A stretch of DNA of 64,000 nucleotides from Methanocalculus sp. (GCA_013329165.1 DUKV01000007.1:18471-82470), one strand, 5' to 3'; positions 17,559 through 26,832 are shown, counted from the first letter of the stretch. Numbers and translations are program-made. Notes: a model not told the origin generated them from the sequence alone.

Positions 17559-18044
17559 ATGGGTTCTCAGTTCACCTGCACCCTCTGCGGCAGATGCTGC
17601 AATGGCTTTGGGCGTTATATTACAATTAACCAGAAGATAGGGGGCGCATACGGATGCTCCCTCTCTCTCACAAAGGAATCCTTCATGGCGGTTCTCGATC
17701 CGGGCAGATCAGAGCTCTTCTCTGATACTTCATACCAGAACGAGCATCCTCATGCCTGTCCTTTCCTCAGAAAAGAGGATGAAGAGACGATAGTCTGTAC
17801 CATTTATCAATCGCGTCCGCGCTTCTGCCGGGAGTATATCTGCTGTACCGGGAAGGTGATGCGGCAGGATACTGTCTGTGGTGAGATGAAAGGCAGAAGA
17901 GACATTAAAACAGCTGATCCCGCTCTTCAGAGAGCCTGGAATGGCTTGAAAGAACGGTATGGCGGTGAACCCGATCCCCAATGGAAAGATGGGGTCAGAA
18001 AGACTCTGACCGCATCAGGATATGATGTGATCTTCTATGAATGA
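17559..18044 (+). CDS. YkgJ-family cysteine cluster protein
   Basis: A 161-residue protein of the YkgJ/UPF0153 type, which holds a metal (Zn or Fe-S) through a CxxCxxCC cluster: CTLCGRCC near the N-terminus, then CPFL, CTIYQSRPRFCREYIC further on. The function of the family is unknown. The start (MGSQFTCTLCG) is at ATG 17559; the frame is open upstream without similarity. Its stop overlaps the start of another Cys-rich small protein, so the two are likely made together. Confidence 0.85.
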   Translation: MGSQFTCTLCGRCCNGFGRYITINQKIGGAYGCSLSLTKESFMAVLDPGRSELFSDTSYQNEHPHACPFLRKEDEETIVCTIYQSRPRFCREYICCTGKVMRQDTVCGEMKGRRDIKTADPALQRAWNGLKERYGGEPDPQWKDGVRKTLTASGYDVIFYE

Positions 18045-18303
18045 GGAAGGGATGCGGATACTTGAGGTAAAGGGAGAAACCGTCTCCTGCCTCCCTGACA
18101 AACTGGTGACCCTTGACAGATGCCGCTTCTGTTCCCATTCCCGCTATTTCGAGGCAGGTGGTATGCGGGTAATCTCACCTGCACGGGCGTACTGCTCAAG
18201 GAGCGGTGCAGGCGATGAGGTGGATCTGAAGGCAGTTACCCGGGTCTGGTGTGATGATATGGTGGGTGAAGGCTACCGGAGTATCATGTCGATCATCAGC
18301 TGA
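18037..18303 (+). CDS. small cysteine-rich protein of unknown function
   Basis: An 88-residue protein with five cysteines arranged as CLPD, CRFC, CSRS and WCDD; the spacing could bind one zinc or Fe-S centre. It may belong to the UPF0179 group of archaeal proteins, but I am not sure. It overlaps the YkgJ-type gene by eight bases; GTGATC just upstream can serve as ribosome binding site. The coupling of two Cys-cluster proteins suggests a shared metal-related task, which is inference. Confidence 0.65.
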   Translation: MNEEGMRILEVKGETVSCLPDKLVTLDRCRFCSHSRYFEAGGMRVISPARAYCSRSGAGDEVDLKAVTRVWCDDMVGEGYRSIMSIIS

Positions 18304-18310
18304 TAAACGT

Positions 18311-18655
18311 TCAGATCCCTTTCCAGAATTCCCACCATCTCCGTGTTTCCTGTGGAATAGGCGTTTGATCTTTCTGCCATTTCAGGTCAAGGATATGGTG
18401 TACAACCCGGATCTCCTTCTTCAGATCCACAACAGCATCTGTCAGGCTCTCCAGTGAGCGTTTGATCATCTTCACCTCTTCAAAACTCCTCTCCCTCGGC
18501 ACCGGAACAAATGTGTCGTCTTCTGAATATTTCTCGACACCTGCTTCAATAAGCCTCAGAATTGCCTCATTCCTCTCAATCCTTTTTTCAGTCGCGAACT
18601 CTTCGATCTGGTGTGCCAGATCGTTCTCAAGGGTAAATGAGATCCGTATACTCAT
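18311..18655 (-). CDS. ribbon-helix-helix (CopG-like) regulator with coiled-coil tail
   Basis: A 114-residue protein. The N-terminus (MSIRISFTLENDLAHQIEEFATEKRIERNEAILRLIEAG, starting at 18655) is a ribbon-helix-helix fold: a short beta strand and two helices that form a DNA-binding dimer. A helical, probably coiled-coil stretch follows (about 65-100), with a Trp-rich C-terminus (WWEFWKG). The frame extends upstream to 18727 across the end of cobQ, but the RHH N-terminus fixes the start. It probably autoregulates or regulates neighbours; the target is unknown. Confidence 0.72.
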   Translation of the reverse strand: MSIRISFTLENDLAHQIEEFATEKRIERNEAILRLIEAGVEKYSEDDTFVPVPRERSFEEVKMIKRSLESLTDAVVDLKKEIRVVHHILDLKWQKDQTPIPQETRRWWEFWKGI

Positions 18656-18677
18656 GTGGTAGCCTCCTCTCTGCCTT

Positions 18678-20144
18678 TCAATTGCCTCTCTTTTCCCCCG
18701 GAATAACCGGGGCCGCCAGCTCAACAATCGTATTCATATCGAGATGTTCCTCCAGGTGACGGGCAAGATGATCATAGGGATCAGTTCTCTCCTCTTCGGT
18801 ATAAATCAGCCCCTTCTTCCCGTAGAGGAACTGAAGCAGAGCCGTAACAGCAGATGCATTCTGGAAGAGGCCGTGGAGATAGGTTCCAAAGACCAACCCG
18901 TCATCTGACACCGAACCCTCTCCGTTGAATGCTTCTGTCCCCCCGGTACTGACCGTCTCGCCCATATGGATCTCATATCCGCTCACCTCCTCCATTGCAC
19001 CCAGGATCGGCCCTACCGGCCGGGCCTTGCGTGTCACCCGGATTGTCGTCTTCCTGTATGCCGAGAACGATGTCTCGACCGGCAGGAGATTCAGCCCATC
19101 ATATACCGCCTCCGAATCGGATTCAATCCCCATATCCCGGATTCTCGTCCCGAGCATCTGGTATCCCCCGCAGATACCAATCACCGGGATTCCCCGTTCC
19201 CGTGCCTCAACGATCGCCCTGTCTGTTCCGGTTTTCCTGAGATGCAGGAGGTCCTCAATGGTATTTTTTGTACCCGGTATGATGATGCAGTCATAGGTAT
19301 CCAGGGGTTCGCCGGGCCGGACATAGGTGATGGAAGCGGATCGTTCGAGGGTTTCAAAATCCGTGAAGTTTGATATCCGTGGCAGGTGGATGATCCCGAT
19401 CCTGATCGGAGATGCGGATGCGCGTTTATCGGAGAGCGAGAGCGAATCCTCACTGGGGAGGTTGAGATCGGTATAGGGAATAATGCCCAGAACCGGTACC
19501 AAACAGGTCTCCCTGATGAGATCGATTCCTGATGCAAAGATCTCCGGATCCCCCCTGAATTTGTTGATAATCACACCGGCAACAAGGGAACGAACCTTTG
19601 GCGGGAGGAGGCTGATCGTTCCATAGAGCTGGGCAAAGACTCCTCCCCGTTCGATATCGGCAACGAGAATGATTGGTATTTGAAGTCTTTCAGCAAGCCG
19701 TATATTGGCAATATCGCGATCATAGAGGTTCAGCTCTGCTGCTCCGCCCGCTCCTTCGCAGATGACGCATCCGCTCTCTCCCATGAGATCCTGATAGGCA
19801 GTGACTGCCACCTCAAGAAGCGCGTCTGTCTCCTTGTAATAGTCACGTATCGGGAGGTCACGATAGGGTTTTCCGAGGACGATCACCTGAGAGATGCTGT
19901 CAGCTTTTGGTTTTAAGAGGATCGGGTTCATCTCAGCGACCGGTTCGCAGTGTGCTGCGATCGCCTGTATCGCCTGGGCAATCCCTATCTCGCTGCCATC
20001 TGCTGTAATATATGAATTGAGACTCATATTTTGTGCCTTGAACGGTGCAACAGCATATCCACGATTGAAGAGCGCACGGCATATTCCGGCAACAGTGACA
20101 CTTTTTCCGACATGTGAGGCGGTTCCCAGCACCAGAAGCGACAT
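18678..20144 (-). CDS. cobQ: cobyric acid synthase CobQ/CbiP
   Basis: A 488-residue glutamine-dependent amidotransferase that amidates adenosyl-cobyrinic a,c-diamide in cobalamin synthesis. Corrinoids are essential for methyl transfer in methanogens. Seen are the N-terminal P-loop-like GTASHVGKSVTVAG, KAQNMSLNSY, EGAGGAAELNL, and the C-terminal class I amidotransferase domain with GICGGYQMLG (nucleophile Cys in that motif) and catalytic-triad HGLF near the end. Length is normal. No other cob genes lie in the window. Confidence 0.95.
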   Translation of the reverse strand: MSLLVLGTASHVGKSVTVAGICRALFNRGYAVAPFKAQNMSLNSYITADGSEIGIAQAIQAIAAHCEPVAEMNPILLKPKADSISQVIVLGKPYRDLPIRDYYKETDALLEVAVTAYQDLMGESGCVICEGAGGAAELNLYDRDIANIRLAERLQIPIILVADIERGGVFAQLYGTISLLPPKVRSLVAGVIINKFRGDPEIFASGIDLIRETCLVPVLGIIPYTDLNLPSEDSLSLSDKRASASPIRIGIIHLPRISNFTDFETLERSASITYVRPGEPLDTYDCIIIPGTKNTIEDLLHLRKTGTDRAIVEARERGIPVIGICGGYQMLGTRIRDMGIESDSEAVYDGLNLLPVETSFSAYRKTTIRVTRKARPVGPILGAMEEVSGYEIHMGETVSTGGTEAFNGEGSVSDDGLVFGTYLHGLFQNASAVTALLQFLYGKKGLIYTEEERTDPYDHLARHLEEHLDMNTIVELAAPVIPGEKRGN

Positions 20145-20231
20145 GGTTCATACGTACTCACTCCATGGAGATAAAAAGGGTCATTATGATCTTCTCCAAT
20201 CTCATCTACTCTCCCTCCTCCCAGCGCATAC

Positions 20232-20239
20232 AATAAATA
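20232..20239 (+). promoter_or_regulatory. TATA box of the SUI1 gene
   Basis: AATAAATA is centred about 29 bases before the ATG at 20264. The alternative ATG at 20243 would lie upstream of the expected transcription start, so this element supports 20264 and a leaderless or very short leader. Confidence 0.45.
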
Positions 20240-20263
20240 GAGATGAACGTCCAGTACTGGTTA

Positions 20264-20569
20264 ATGAACAGTGGCATCTGCCCAAAATGTGGACTTCCGA
20301 AAGAACTGTGTATCTGTGAAGAGGTCGCCAAGGAACAACAGAGAATTCTCGTGAAGATCAACCGGAGACGGTATGGGAAAGAGGTGACGGTTGTTGACGG
20401 ACTCGATCCCTATGAGATCGATCTTGAAGATCTCTCAAAGTTCTTAAAGAGCAAACTTGCTTGTGGAGGGACTGTGAAAGGAAATACCATTGAGCTGCAG
20501 GGAAATCACCGTGATCGTGTGAAAGACCTGCTCTCCCAGAAGGGGTATAAAATTGACAATATAAATTAA
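20264..20569 (+). CDS. translation initiation factor SUI1/aIF1 (YciH family)
   Basis: A 101-residue SUI1-fold protein, the archaeal counterpart of eIF1. It binds the small ribosomal subunit and controls start-codon choice. The N-terminus has a zinc-type [13 protein letters not shown] motif, followed by the SUI1 core ([39 protein letters not shown]). The start at 20264 ([10 protein letters not shown]) fits the usual family length and the TATA box position. It converges on the pilus-like operon. Confidence 0.9.
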   Translation: MNSGICPKCGLPKELCICEEVAKEQQRILVKINRRRYGKEVTVVDGLDPYEIDLEDLSKFLKSKLACGGTVKGNTIELQGNHRDRVKDLLSQKGYKIDNIN

Positions 20570-20618
20570 CTCCTTTCACACCTTCTTCTCTTTATTCCCT
20601 TTTGTTTTTATATTCTTC

Positions 20619-21602
20619 CTAGATGATGAGCCGAAAGACCATCCATCCAATAAAGACCATGATTGCCGAGTACTTCAGACCGGCAAGCACTCTCCCCTCA
20701 CCCATCTGGCCAGCGACAAGTCCTGAGAAGAATCCCTGCAGGATGACTGCATGAGAGAAGATCCTCTTATAGAAATCGATATCGATTGATGACATAAAAC
20801 CTGCACCAGCACCGGATGCCTCTGCGGCTCTGCCTGCTTCTGCCATCGTGCCAAGGAATGTGCTGGTCAGGATACCGATGACGAACATGTAGACGAAGAA
20901 GGAGATGATAATGATCACAATATAAATAAATATATTATTTAATCGATCGGTCTTCAGGGTGACAAACTCGTAGGTATCGATTGCTGCTGCACGGAGGACG
21001 TTTGAGATATCTCCTCCAGCCCTGCTCGCTTTTGCGATCAGATCCACACTCCTGGTTGCAAGAGGCGTCTGTATTTTCTCACCAAATCGGAGCATCGCCG
21101 GAACAAACGGGACATTCCATGACATCTCCTGGTCAAGGCGGCGGATATGGGGTGTCAGTGCACCATATTCTGCGCGGGCGACAAGGGCAACAGCATCAGG
21201 AAGTGTCATCCCGGACTCGTTCATCCCTGCAAGATCACGGAAGAAGTTTGGGAGTGCGGACTCCAGGTTCCTCTGCCGGCGATCATCAAAGAAATCAAGA
21301 AGGGCGAGAGGGGTGATGATCAAAAGTGTGGTGACGATCAGGATGTCATCGATGATGGTTGTTCCAAGGACGAAACGCAGGCCGAACTGCTGGTATACAA
21401 TAAAGAACCAGATAAAGGCAATGACGAGCGAGAGGGGAATTGTCAGATAAAGTGAATGGATGGGGTTTTTGATCAGTGATTGAACCGGGTGCTGTATAAA
21501 CCCCGAAAATCCCCTCTCTTTTTTACTACGCCTCTCGATCTGATCGTGGATGATCCTGTCGGTATCAATGTCTGCTTTCTGTGCCTGTCTTCTCCACCTC
21601 AT
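20619..21602 (-). CDS. type II secretion system F-like membrane platform protein (second copy)
   Basis: A 327-residue integral membrane protein of the T2SF/TadC/FlaJ-like family, the inner-membrane platform of archaeal type IV pilus-like machines. Hydrophobic segments lie at about 50-75, 85-105, 225-255 and in the last 40 residues; the T2SF cytoplasmic helical region sits between (DLAGMNESGMTLPDAVALVARAEYG). It is the last gene of the operon, one base after the first platform protein. Two platform proteins in tandem are usual for archaeal pili of this class. Confidence 0.85.
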   Translation of the reverse strand: MRWRRQAQKADIDTDRIIHDQIERRSKKERGFSGFIQHPVQSLIKNPIHSLYLTIPLSLVIAFIWFFIVYQQFGLRFVLGTTIIDDILIVTTLLIITPLALLDFFDDRRQRNLESALPNFFRDLAGMNESGMTLPDAVALVARAEYGALTPHIRRLDQEMSWNVPFVPAMLRFGEKIQTPLATRSVDLIAKASRAGGDISNVLRAAAIDTYEFVTLKTDRLNNIFIYIVIIIISFFVYMFVIGILTSTFLGTMAEAGRAAEASGAGAGFMSSIDIDFYKRIFSHAVILQGFFSGLVAGQMGEGRVLAGLKYSAIMVFIGWMVFRLII

Positions 21603-21603
21603 C

Positions 21604-22527
21604 TCAGACCTCCGGAGTCATGGAATCGATCATAACAAGGAACATGGCACTTCCAAACGGCATGATCAGGTAGATGATCACATAGAGGAAGATCGGATCT
21701 CCCCCCCCGGAGAGCATCGACATCACCGATTGCAGAATGACGAGAAAGAGTGTTCCTGCAACGAGGGCTGTTACATAGGATTCGGATATCAACCCCAGTG
21801 TTTCAAGAAACGCCTTCTGTTGTTGCCTGTTCTCAATGGCATACTGGTTTGCTTTCAGTTTGAAGTACTCTGTCAGGTTGCTTCCGCTCGATATTGCCCC
21901 CATTGCTCCCTGCAGAAACTCTTTCAGCCGGTCACTTGGGGTGATTGTTGAGACGACCCGTAATGCATCGATGAGATCGCGACCGAATACATCGATCTCA
22001 CGGGCAATATACCGGGCTTCAGCGGCACTCTCGCCATAAACAGGTGATTCTCCAAGAAGGCGGAAGATCTCGGCGGGGGTGATCCCGGCGGTGGACATTG
22101 CGGTGATATAGTTGATCGCATGTGGGAGGCTTGCATCAATCTTCCTCCTCCTCTCGCCTGCCATAATCGGGGGGTACATCAGGAAGAGGAGATATGTCAT
22201 CCCACCAACGATGAAGAGCGAGAGGAATGTGAGCATGAGTGTGCCGGCGATCAGAAGCAGATCAGCATATTCGTAGACGACAACGGGGAGCGATCCGCTG
22301 TAGGTGATCATGTGTGGAATCTGAAAAATATAGCTGAGGATTCCGGTAACTACCGCGGCCAGAACCCCGGCAATCACAGAGGTGATGGTTGCAGTGGCAA
22401 GATATGTTTCAAATGGAATGGTGTGGCGCGCAGAGATGAGACTTCCATGCAGTTCGAGGTACTTCTCCTTCTTCTTCCGCATCCGCTCTCCGAGGAGGTT
22501 GAAGCAGAGCAGTTCATACCTGTTCAT
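21604..22527 (-). CDS. type II secretion system F-like membrane platform protein (first copy)
   Basis: A 307-residue membrane platform protein, sister of the next gene. N-terminal cytoplasmic residues precede membrane helices at about 45-70, 85-120 and two at the C-terminus. The T2SF region contains AMSTAGITPAEIFRLLGE and GAISSGSNLTEYFKLKA. It overlaps the ATPase gene upstream by 14 bases, showing translational coupling. It should transmit ATPase motion to pilin assembly in the membrane. Confidence 0.87.
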   Translation of the reverse strand: MNRYELLCFNLLGERMRKKKEKYLELHGSLISARHTIPFETYLATATITSVIAGVLAAVVTGILSYIFQIPHMITYSGSLPVVVYEYADLLLIAGTLMLTFLSLFIVGGMTYLLFLMYPPIMAGERRRKIDASLPHAINYITAMSTAGITPAEIFRLLGESPVYGESAAEARYIAREIDVFGRDLIDALRVVSTITPSDRLKEFLQGAMGAISSGSNLTEYFKLKANQYAIENRQQQKAFLETLGLISESYVTALVAGTLFLVILQSVMSMLSGGGDPIFLYVIIYLIMPFGSAMFLVMIDSMTPEV

Positions 22528-24853
22528 AGAGATCCCTTCTCACACGGGCGATCACATCATCGGCGTTTCTGAAGTATTCCATAAGGATGGCAGAAACATC
22601 CTTGTAGTGCCGTATCTTGTGGATTCTCATCCATTCAAGCACCTCCTGTCTCCGCTTCAGCTCCTCCTGAATCCTCTCATCATCCCATCCCCGCTCCTCC
22701 ATGATATCCTCGAGAATGTAGGATTTTCCGGAATAGGAGATCTCATCGGTGGAAGGTCTCCACCTGAAGACCTCATTGGTGATCAGTTCGTTTGTCCGTG
22801 GATCGATATCGAGGATCTCAATGATCTGCTTGTTTCTCCGGATCCTCTGCCCTCCAACCCGTGCCTGCACCTGGATAGAGACGAGATCGAGTGCAGATAG
22901 CATATTCCGGGGTACATTCATCGGCGCATTCTCAAGCCGGTGTACCACACTCGCCACAGAATCTGCATGGATGGTAGAGTACGTGATATGTCCGGTACTC
23001 ATCGCCTGGAAGAGTGTCAGCGCCTCCCTCCCGCGGACCTCACCAACGAGGAGATACTCGGGACGCTGCCTGAGGGCGGCTCTCAGGAGTTCGTAGAGAT
23101 CAATCTCCCCTCGCCCACCCGTTTCAAAGGAGTCGCGGGTGACACTTGGGATCCAGTTGGCATGGGGGAGCTTCAGCTCACGGGTATCTTCGAGGGTGAT
23201 GATCTTTGCAAGCGGAGGCATGAAGAGGGAGATTGCATTCAGCGAGGTTGTCTTCCCGGACGCCGTCCCTCCTGCAAAGAGGCAGGACTTACCGCTCTCA
23301 ACGGCAAGCCAGAGAAATGCGATCGAGAGAGGGGAGAAAGTCTTCCATTCGATGAGATCGGTCGGGGTGATCGGCTCTTCACGGAACTTCCTGATCGTAA
23401 AGGTTGATCCATGTGCAGTCACCTCGGTTCCGAGGGTCATCTGGATACGGGATCCGTCTGACATTGTTGCATCCAGAATCGGCTCCGCAATCGAGATATA
23501 TTTTCCTGCCTTCTGCGCAAGTTTTGTCACAAAAGAGTCGAGATCAGCAGAATCTGTGTAGCAGAGCGTCGTCTTCATCGACTCATAGCGGGTATGATAG
23601 ACGAAGATCGGCGACTTGAGTCCGTCACAGGAGATATCCTCAATGAACGGGTCATGCATAATCGGATCGATCAGTCCATCTCCTATGAACTCACAATCCA
23701 TCCGGTAATGGATCTTCTCCTCTTCGACAGGACTGAGGCTGAGATCAAAGTCTTCGATGATTTTGCGGCTGGCCTGCCGGAGCAGTTTCCGTGTCTCCTC
23801 CCTGGAGAGTCCACGGGTGCTGATATCCAGTGTCTCAAAGAGCCGGTGCTTAACCTCGTTGTATAACGCTTCTTCGCCTTCTGTCAGCAGGGGCTCTATG
23901 ACCTGGTAGGTGTATTCATGGGAGAGGACATCGTAGAGGATTCTGATGTATGCATACGGCGGGTGGACCGGGTAGAGCTCAACTTCCTCGACACCGGGTG
24001 GGGGTGTATATTTGAGATCGAGTAATGGGCCGTGGGTATCAGGATGGTACTCCTCGCGCAGACGTCTTTTAGGCGAGAGTCTCTGGAGGATTGAGGGTTT
24101 TTTCGATCCGATCTCATCCGGAACAGGCTCATCATGCTCTGATTGCTTCTCTTTCACGACCTCGTCCGGGATGGGTAGCTGTTTCTTCTCTATAACCACC
24201 TCCTGGAGCGGGATTGGATGAGGTGGCTTATGATGAATATCTTCGGCTCCCTGATCGTCTGCGCCACCCTTCTCTCCCGGACGCTCATCAGGTACAGGCC
24301 ATAGAGGTGGTGTTTCCTCTTTGGGGATCGGGGAGGTTTCCTCCTCTGTTATGGAGTTGATCATGTCGTCCTCATGAGTTGCCGCGATCAGTTCTTCAAC
24401 AAGGTCTCCAAGATCATCCTCGGTATCCTGTTTTTTACCCCTCTCTTCAGGTTTCGGCCTCTTCTTCAGGAAAGCGAAGATAGTGCTCCTTTGTCTGTCA
24501 ATCTCCTCTTCGGGGATCTGTTCTTCCCCGTTTTTCTCTTCCTGTATGATACTGTGGCGTGTATCATCCTCAGGTTCCGGTATAAGAGATGGCTCTGTTG
24601 CACCATACTGATCTCTTCTGATCCTCTGATCCCATTGTTTCCCCATCTCTCTGAGAGGATCAGAGTCCTCGTCCAGACTGCTGCCCCATTCTGATCTTCT
24701 GCCTGTTCCTTCCTCCCCGCTCTCCGGAGTCCCGGGCAGTAACCATCCGGGCACAGCCTGATCGCTTTCTCTCCCTGATCCCCCTGCCTCCTCCTCCGTT
24801 CTTTTGTTCCATTGGATGAATGAGAAGAACCGGTCCTGTATTCGTCTCTTCAT
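22514..24853 (-). CDS. type II/IV secretion (pilus assembly) ATPase with long acidic N-terminal extension
   Basis: A 779-residue hexameric secretion ATPase (VirB11/PilB/FlaI class). Residues about 290-779 are the usual ATPase: Walker A AGGTASGKTTS at about 527-537, LEDTREL, Walker B region LLVGEVRG near 601-608, and the HITYSTIHAD box. Residues 1-270 are an extra, low-complexity region very rich in Glu, Asp, Lys and Pro, most likely disordered; typical archaeal homologues have much shorter leaders. It shares one base (TGATG) with the gene upstream. It should drive pilus-like fibre assembly or secretion; no pilin is encoded nearby. Confidence 0.92.
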   Translation of the reverse strand: MKRRIQDRFFSFIQWNKRTEEEAGGSGRESDQAVPGWLLPGTPESGEEGTGRRSEWGSSLDEDSDPLREMGKQWDQRIRRDQYGATEPSLIPEPEDDTRHSIIQEEKNGEEQIPEEEIDRQRSTIFAFLKKRPKPEERGKKQDTEDDLGDLVEELIAATHEDDMINSITEEETSPIPKEETPPLWPVPDERPGEKGGADDQGAEDIHHKPPHPIPLQEVVIEKKQLPIPDEVVKEKQSEHDEPVPDEIGSKKPSILQRLSPKRRLREEYHPDTHGPLLDLKYTPPPGVEEVELYPVHPPYAYIRILYDVLSHEYTYQVIEPLLTEGEEALYNEVKHRLFETLDISTRGLSREETRKLLRQASRKIIEDFDLSLSPVEEEKIHYRMDCEFIGDGLIDPIMHDPFIEDISCDGLKSPIFVYHTRYESMKTTLCYTDSADLDSFVTKLAQKAGKYISIAEPILDATMSDGSRIQMTLGTEVTAHGSTFTIRKFREEPITPTDLIEWKTFSPLSIAFLWLAVESGKSCLFAGGTASGKTTSLNAISLFMPPLAKIITLEDTRELKLPHANWIPSVTRDSFETGGRGEIDLYELLRAALRQRPEYLLVGEVRGREALTLFQAMSTGHITYSTIHADSVASVVHRLENAPMNVPRNMLSALDLVSIQVQARVGGQRIRRNKQIIEILDIDPRTNELITNEVFRWRPSTDEISYSGKSYILEDIMEERGWDDERIQEELKRRQEVLEWMRIHKIRHYKDVSAILMEYFRNADDVIARVRRDLYEQV

Positions 24854-25464
24854 CAGGCAGCTCCATCAACTGGTATTGTAAGCTCCATATCGCCCCCCGG
24901 ATATCTGAAGGTCGCTCGTCCTATCAAGCTGATTCCCTCTCGCAACCTGCATTCGTACTCCCCCTCCAGGAGCCGAAACGATACCTTTCCCTTCTGATCG
25001 AGCGTATCTGTTCGGCAGATGCGCCCTTCGCACCAGAGCTCGATCCTGAGGGGTACCGGTGTTCTCTGGCCAAACGCCACCCTGATCGTAAGCCTGCCGA
25101 CTCCGGAGGTTTCTGCCGGCGATCTGCCTCCCCTCCTGTTCCTTACTGCTGCATGTGCAAATAACCGTTCAGGGTGATAGATACGCGCACAGCTGGCGAG
25201 ACTTTTTGCTTCTGCTACAGATAGAGGAGATATTGTGTAGATTGGTTTTGTCGGAAGCCTGAGTACTGCAATATCTCCATAGATCGTTCCTGCGCCATCA
25301 GCATATTCAGCACCTGCGGGCTCCCCTGAGACGAAGATGACTTGTGCCCGCACCCCGTCAACTTCCATGCAGGAGATCGTGCCGGAAAATTGCCCCCGTA
25401 CAGCATTCAAAATGCAGTCTGCCAGTTTTCCTGATCTCTTTCCTGACTCATCTGTATTGGGCAT
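24853..25464 (-). CDS. uncharacterised first gene of the pilus-like operon
   Basis: A 203-residue protein I do not recognise. It has no signal peptide or clear membrane helix. The N-terminal half (GKLADCILNAVRGQFSGTISCMEVDGVRAQVIFVSGEPAGAE) has the look of a DUF4388-like/PATAN sensor fold (effector-type domain that binds partner proteins); the C-terminal half is beta-rich (about 120-200: RLTIRVAFGQ, GRATFRYPGGDMELTIPV). It is coupled to the ATPase by a one-base overlap, so it probably regulates or docks on the pilus machine. The PATAN-like call is tentative. Confidence 0.6.
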   Translation of the reverse strand: MPNTDESGKRSGKLADCILNAVRGQFSGTISCMEVDGVRAQVIFVSGEPAGAEYADGAGTIYGDIAVLRLPTKPIYTISPLSVAEAKSLASCARIYHPERLFAHAAVRNRRGGRSPAETSGVGRLTIRVAFGQRTPVPLRIELWCEGRICRTDTLDQKGKVSFRLLEGEYECRLREGISLIGRATFRYPGGDMELTIPVDGAA

Positions 25465-25561
25465 CTGTGTTTCTCCTGCACTCCCGGTTTTCTCCTTTTT
25501 GACCTTCTCTCATGAATCGCACGTGATCATACGCAGAGTACCAGTGAATCTATGCCATGCC

Positions 25562-25570
25562 ATATATAAT
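25562..25570 (+). promoter_or_regulatory. TATA box of the A24 peptidase gene
   Basis: ATATATAAT is centred 28 bases before the ATG at 25594, which would give a leaderless transcript. It sits in the short divergent region between the pilus-like operon and the peptidase gene. Confidence 0.5.
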
Positions 25571-25593
25571 CTATCAACCAGAATAGTTCATTT

Positions 25594-26376
25594 ATGATAT
25601 CGTACCTGGTCATCCCCTTTCTTGTGGTGGCATTGACATTTCTCTATGGATCTCTTATGGATATCCGCGATCGCCGGGTACCGTTTCGGACATGGTATCC
25701 GATGCTCCTTATCTCCCTCCCGTTCACAGGGTACGTCTATTATCTCCTCTTCCTTGGAGATATCCACTGGTTTTTGATCATTGCCCTGACGACGCTCGTC
25801 TTTTCAGGGGTAATGTATGCAATTGCATATTTTGGTCTCTTCGGTGGTGCAGATGCCTGGGGACTTATTTTTATCGCCCTCCTGATACCTATCTTTCCAT
25901 TTGAACCGCTTCTTGGGTACCCCCCGGTTCCAATCTTTGCCTTCAGTGTCCTCGCAAATGCCCTCATCCTGAACCTCTTCATTCCTGTTTTTCTCTTCCT
26001 CTATAATCTGGTGAAAGGGAACCGGGCTCCGCTTCTGTACATGTTCATCGGTTTTCCGGTTCAATCAGAGAATATCCGTTCTGTCTTTGGCTTTGTAATA
26101 GAGGATTTTGAAGAGACAACAGATGGTTTAAAGCGCCGGTTTATCCCATTTGCAGAGGCGATCAGCAGGATGGCACGGGATGACCGTGTGTACACGCGTG
26201 ACCTCCGGGAGCACCCTGGTGAGTTCCAGAAAGAGCTTGCACTGTATACAAAAGCAGGTTCTGTCTGGATATCCTATGGTGTTCCATTCTTTATTCCGAT
26301 AACCGCCGGGCTGATCGTTTCATGCCTCATCGGTGATATACTCTTTACCCTGATGATGGGACTTATGGGGGTCTGA
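25594..26376 (+). CDS. A24 family prepilin/preflagellin peptidase
   Basis: A 260-residue integral membrane aspartyl protease that removes the class III signal peptide from pilin-like proteins. The two catalytic aspartates are visible: Asp23 in SLMDIRDRRVP and Asp88 in LFGGADAWG. Six or more hydrophobic segments are present. A cytoplasmic insert (about 145-225) lies before the last membrane helices, as in the archaeal A24 C-terminal domain. It is divergent from the pilus-like operon by 129 bases, which supports a shared role. Confidence 0.9.
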   Translation: MISYLVIPFLVVALTFLYGSLMDIRDRRVPFRTWYPMLLISLPFTGYVYYLLFLGDIHWFLIIALTTLVFSGVMYAIAYFGLFGGADAWGLIFIALLIPIFPFEPLLGYPPVPIFAFSVLANALILNLFIPVFLFLYNLVKGNRAPLLYMFIGFPVQSENIRSVFGFVIEDFEETTDGLKRRFIPFAEAISRMARDDRVYTRDLREHPGEFQKELALYTKAGSVWISYGVPFFIPITAGLIVSCLIGDILFTLMMGLMGV

Positions 26377-26381
26377 TTGGC

Positions 26382-26738
26382 ATGATCGAACTATACTATC
26401 AGAACGGGCTCATTCCGGTTGTTGTACAGGATGCAGAGACACGTGAGGTGCTGATGGTTGCCTGGGCAGATGAAAAAGCTGTCTCCCTCACACAAAAGAC
26501 TGGCTATGCCCACTATTACAGCAGAAGCAGGAAGAAGATATGGAAGAAGGGTGAGGAGAGCGGCCATCTCCAGCGTGTCCTCCAGATCAGGACTGACTGT
26601 GATGCTGACACTCTTCTCTATCTTGTCTCACAATCTGGTGCTGCCTGCCACCTTGGGTATCGATCCTGCTTCTTCAGGACGCTTGATGGACATGTTCTCT
26701 TTGAACGGATGACTGATCCTGAGATGGTATACAAATAG
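26382..26738 (+). CDS. hisI: phosphoribosyl-AMP cyclohydrolase
   Basis: A 118-residue monofunctional HisI, the third enzyme of histidine synthesis, which opens the purine ring of phosphoribosyl-AMP. The metal-binding motifs are seen: TDCDADTLLYLV, and then CHLGYRSCF with the conserved cysteines; RKKIWKKGEESGHLQ is the family signature. The length is right for the archaeal single-domain form. It follows the peptidase gene by five bases, with no functional link obvious. Confidence 0.96.
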   Translation: MIELYYQNGLIPVVVQDAETREVLMVAWADEKAVSLTQKTGYAHYYSRSRKKIWKKGEESGHLQRVLQIRTDCDADTLLYLVSQSGAACHLGYRSCFFRTLDGHVLFERMTDPEMVYK

Positions 26739-26832
26739 ATCCTTTAAAGCCAGTCTTATGCGGATGATGTTTATATTCTAGTATCTCTTACGCTATCATG
26801 TAGAGGAAAATAGAATAGTAGAGTCTGACATG

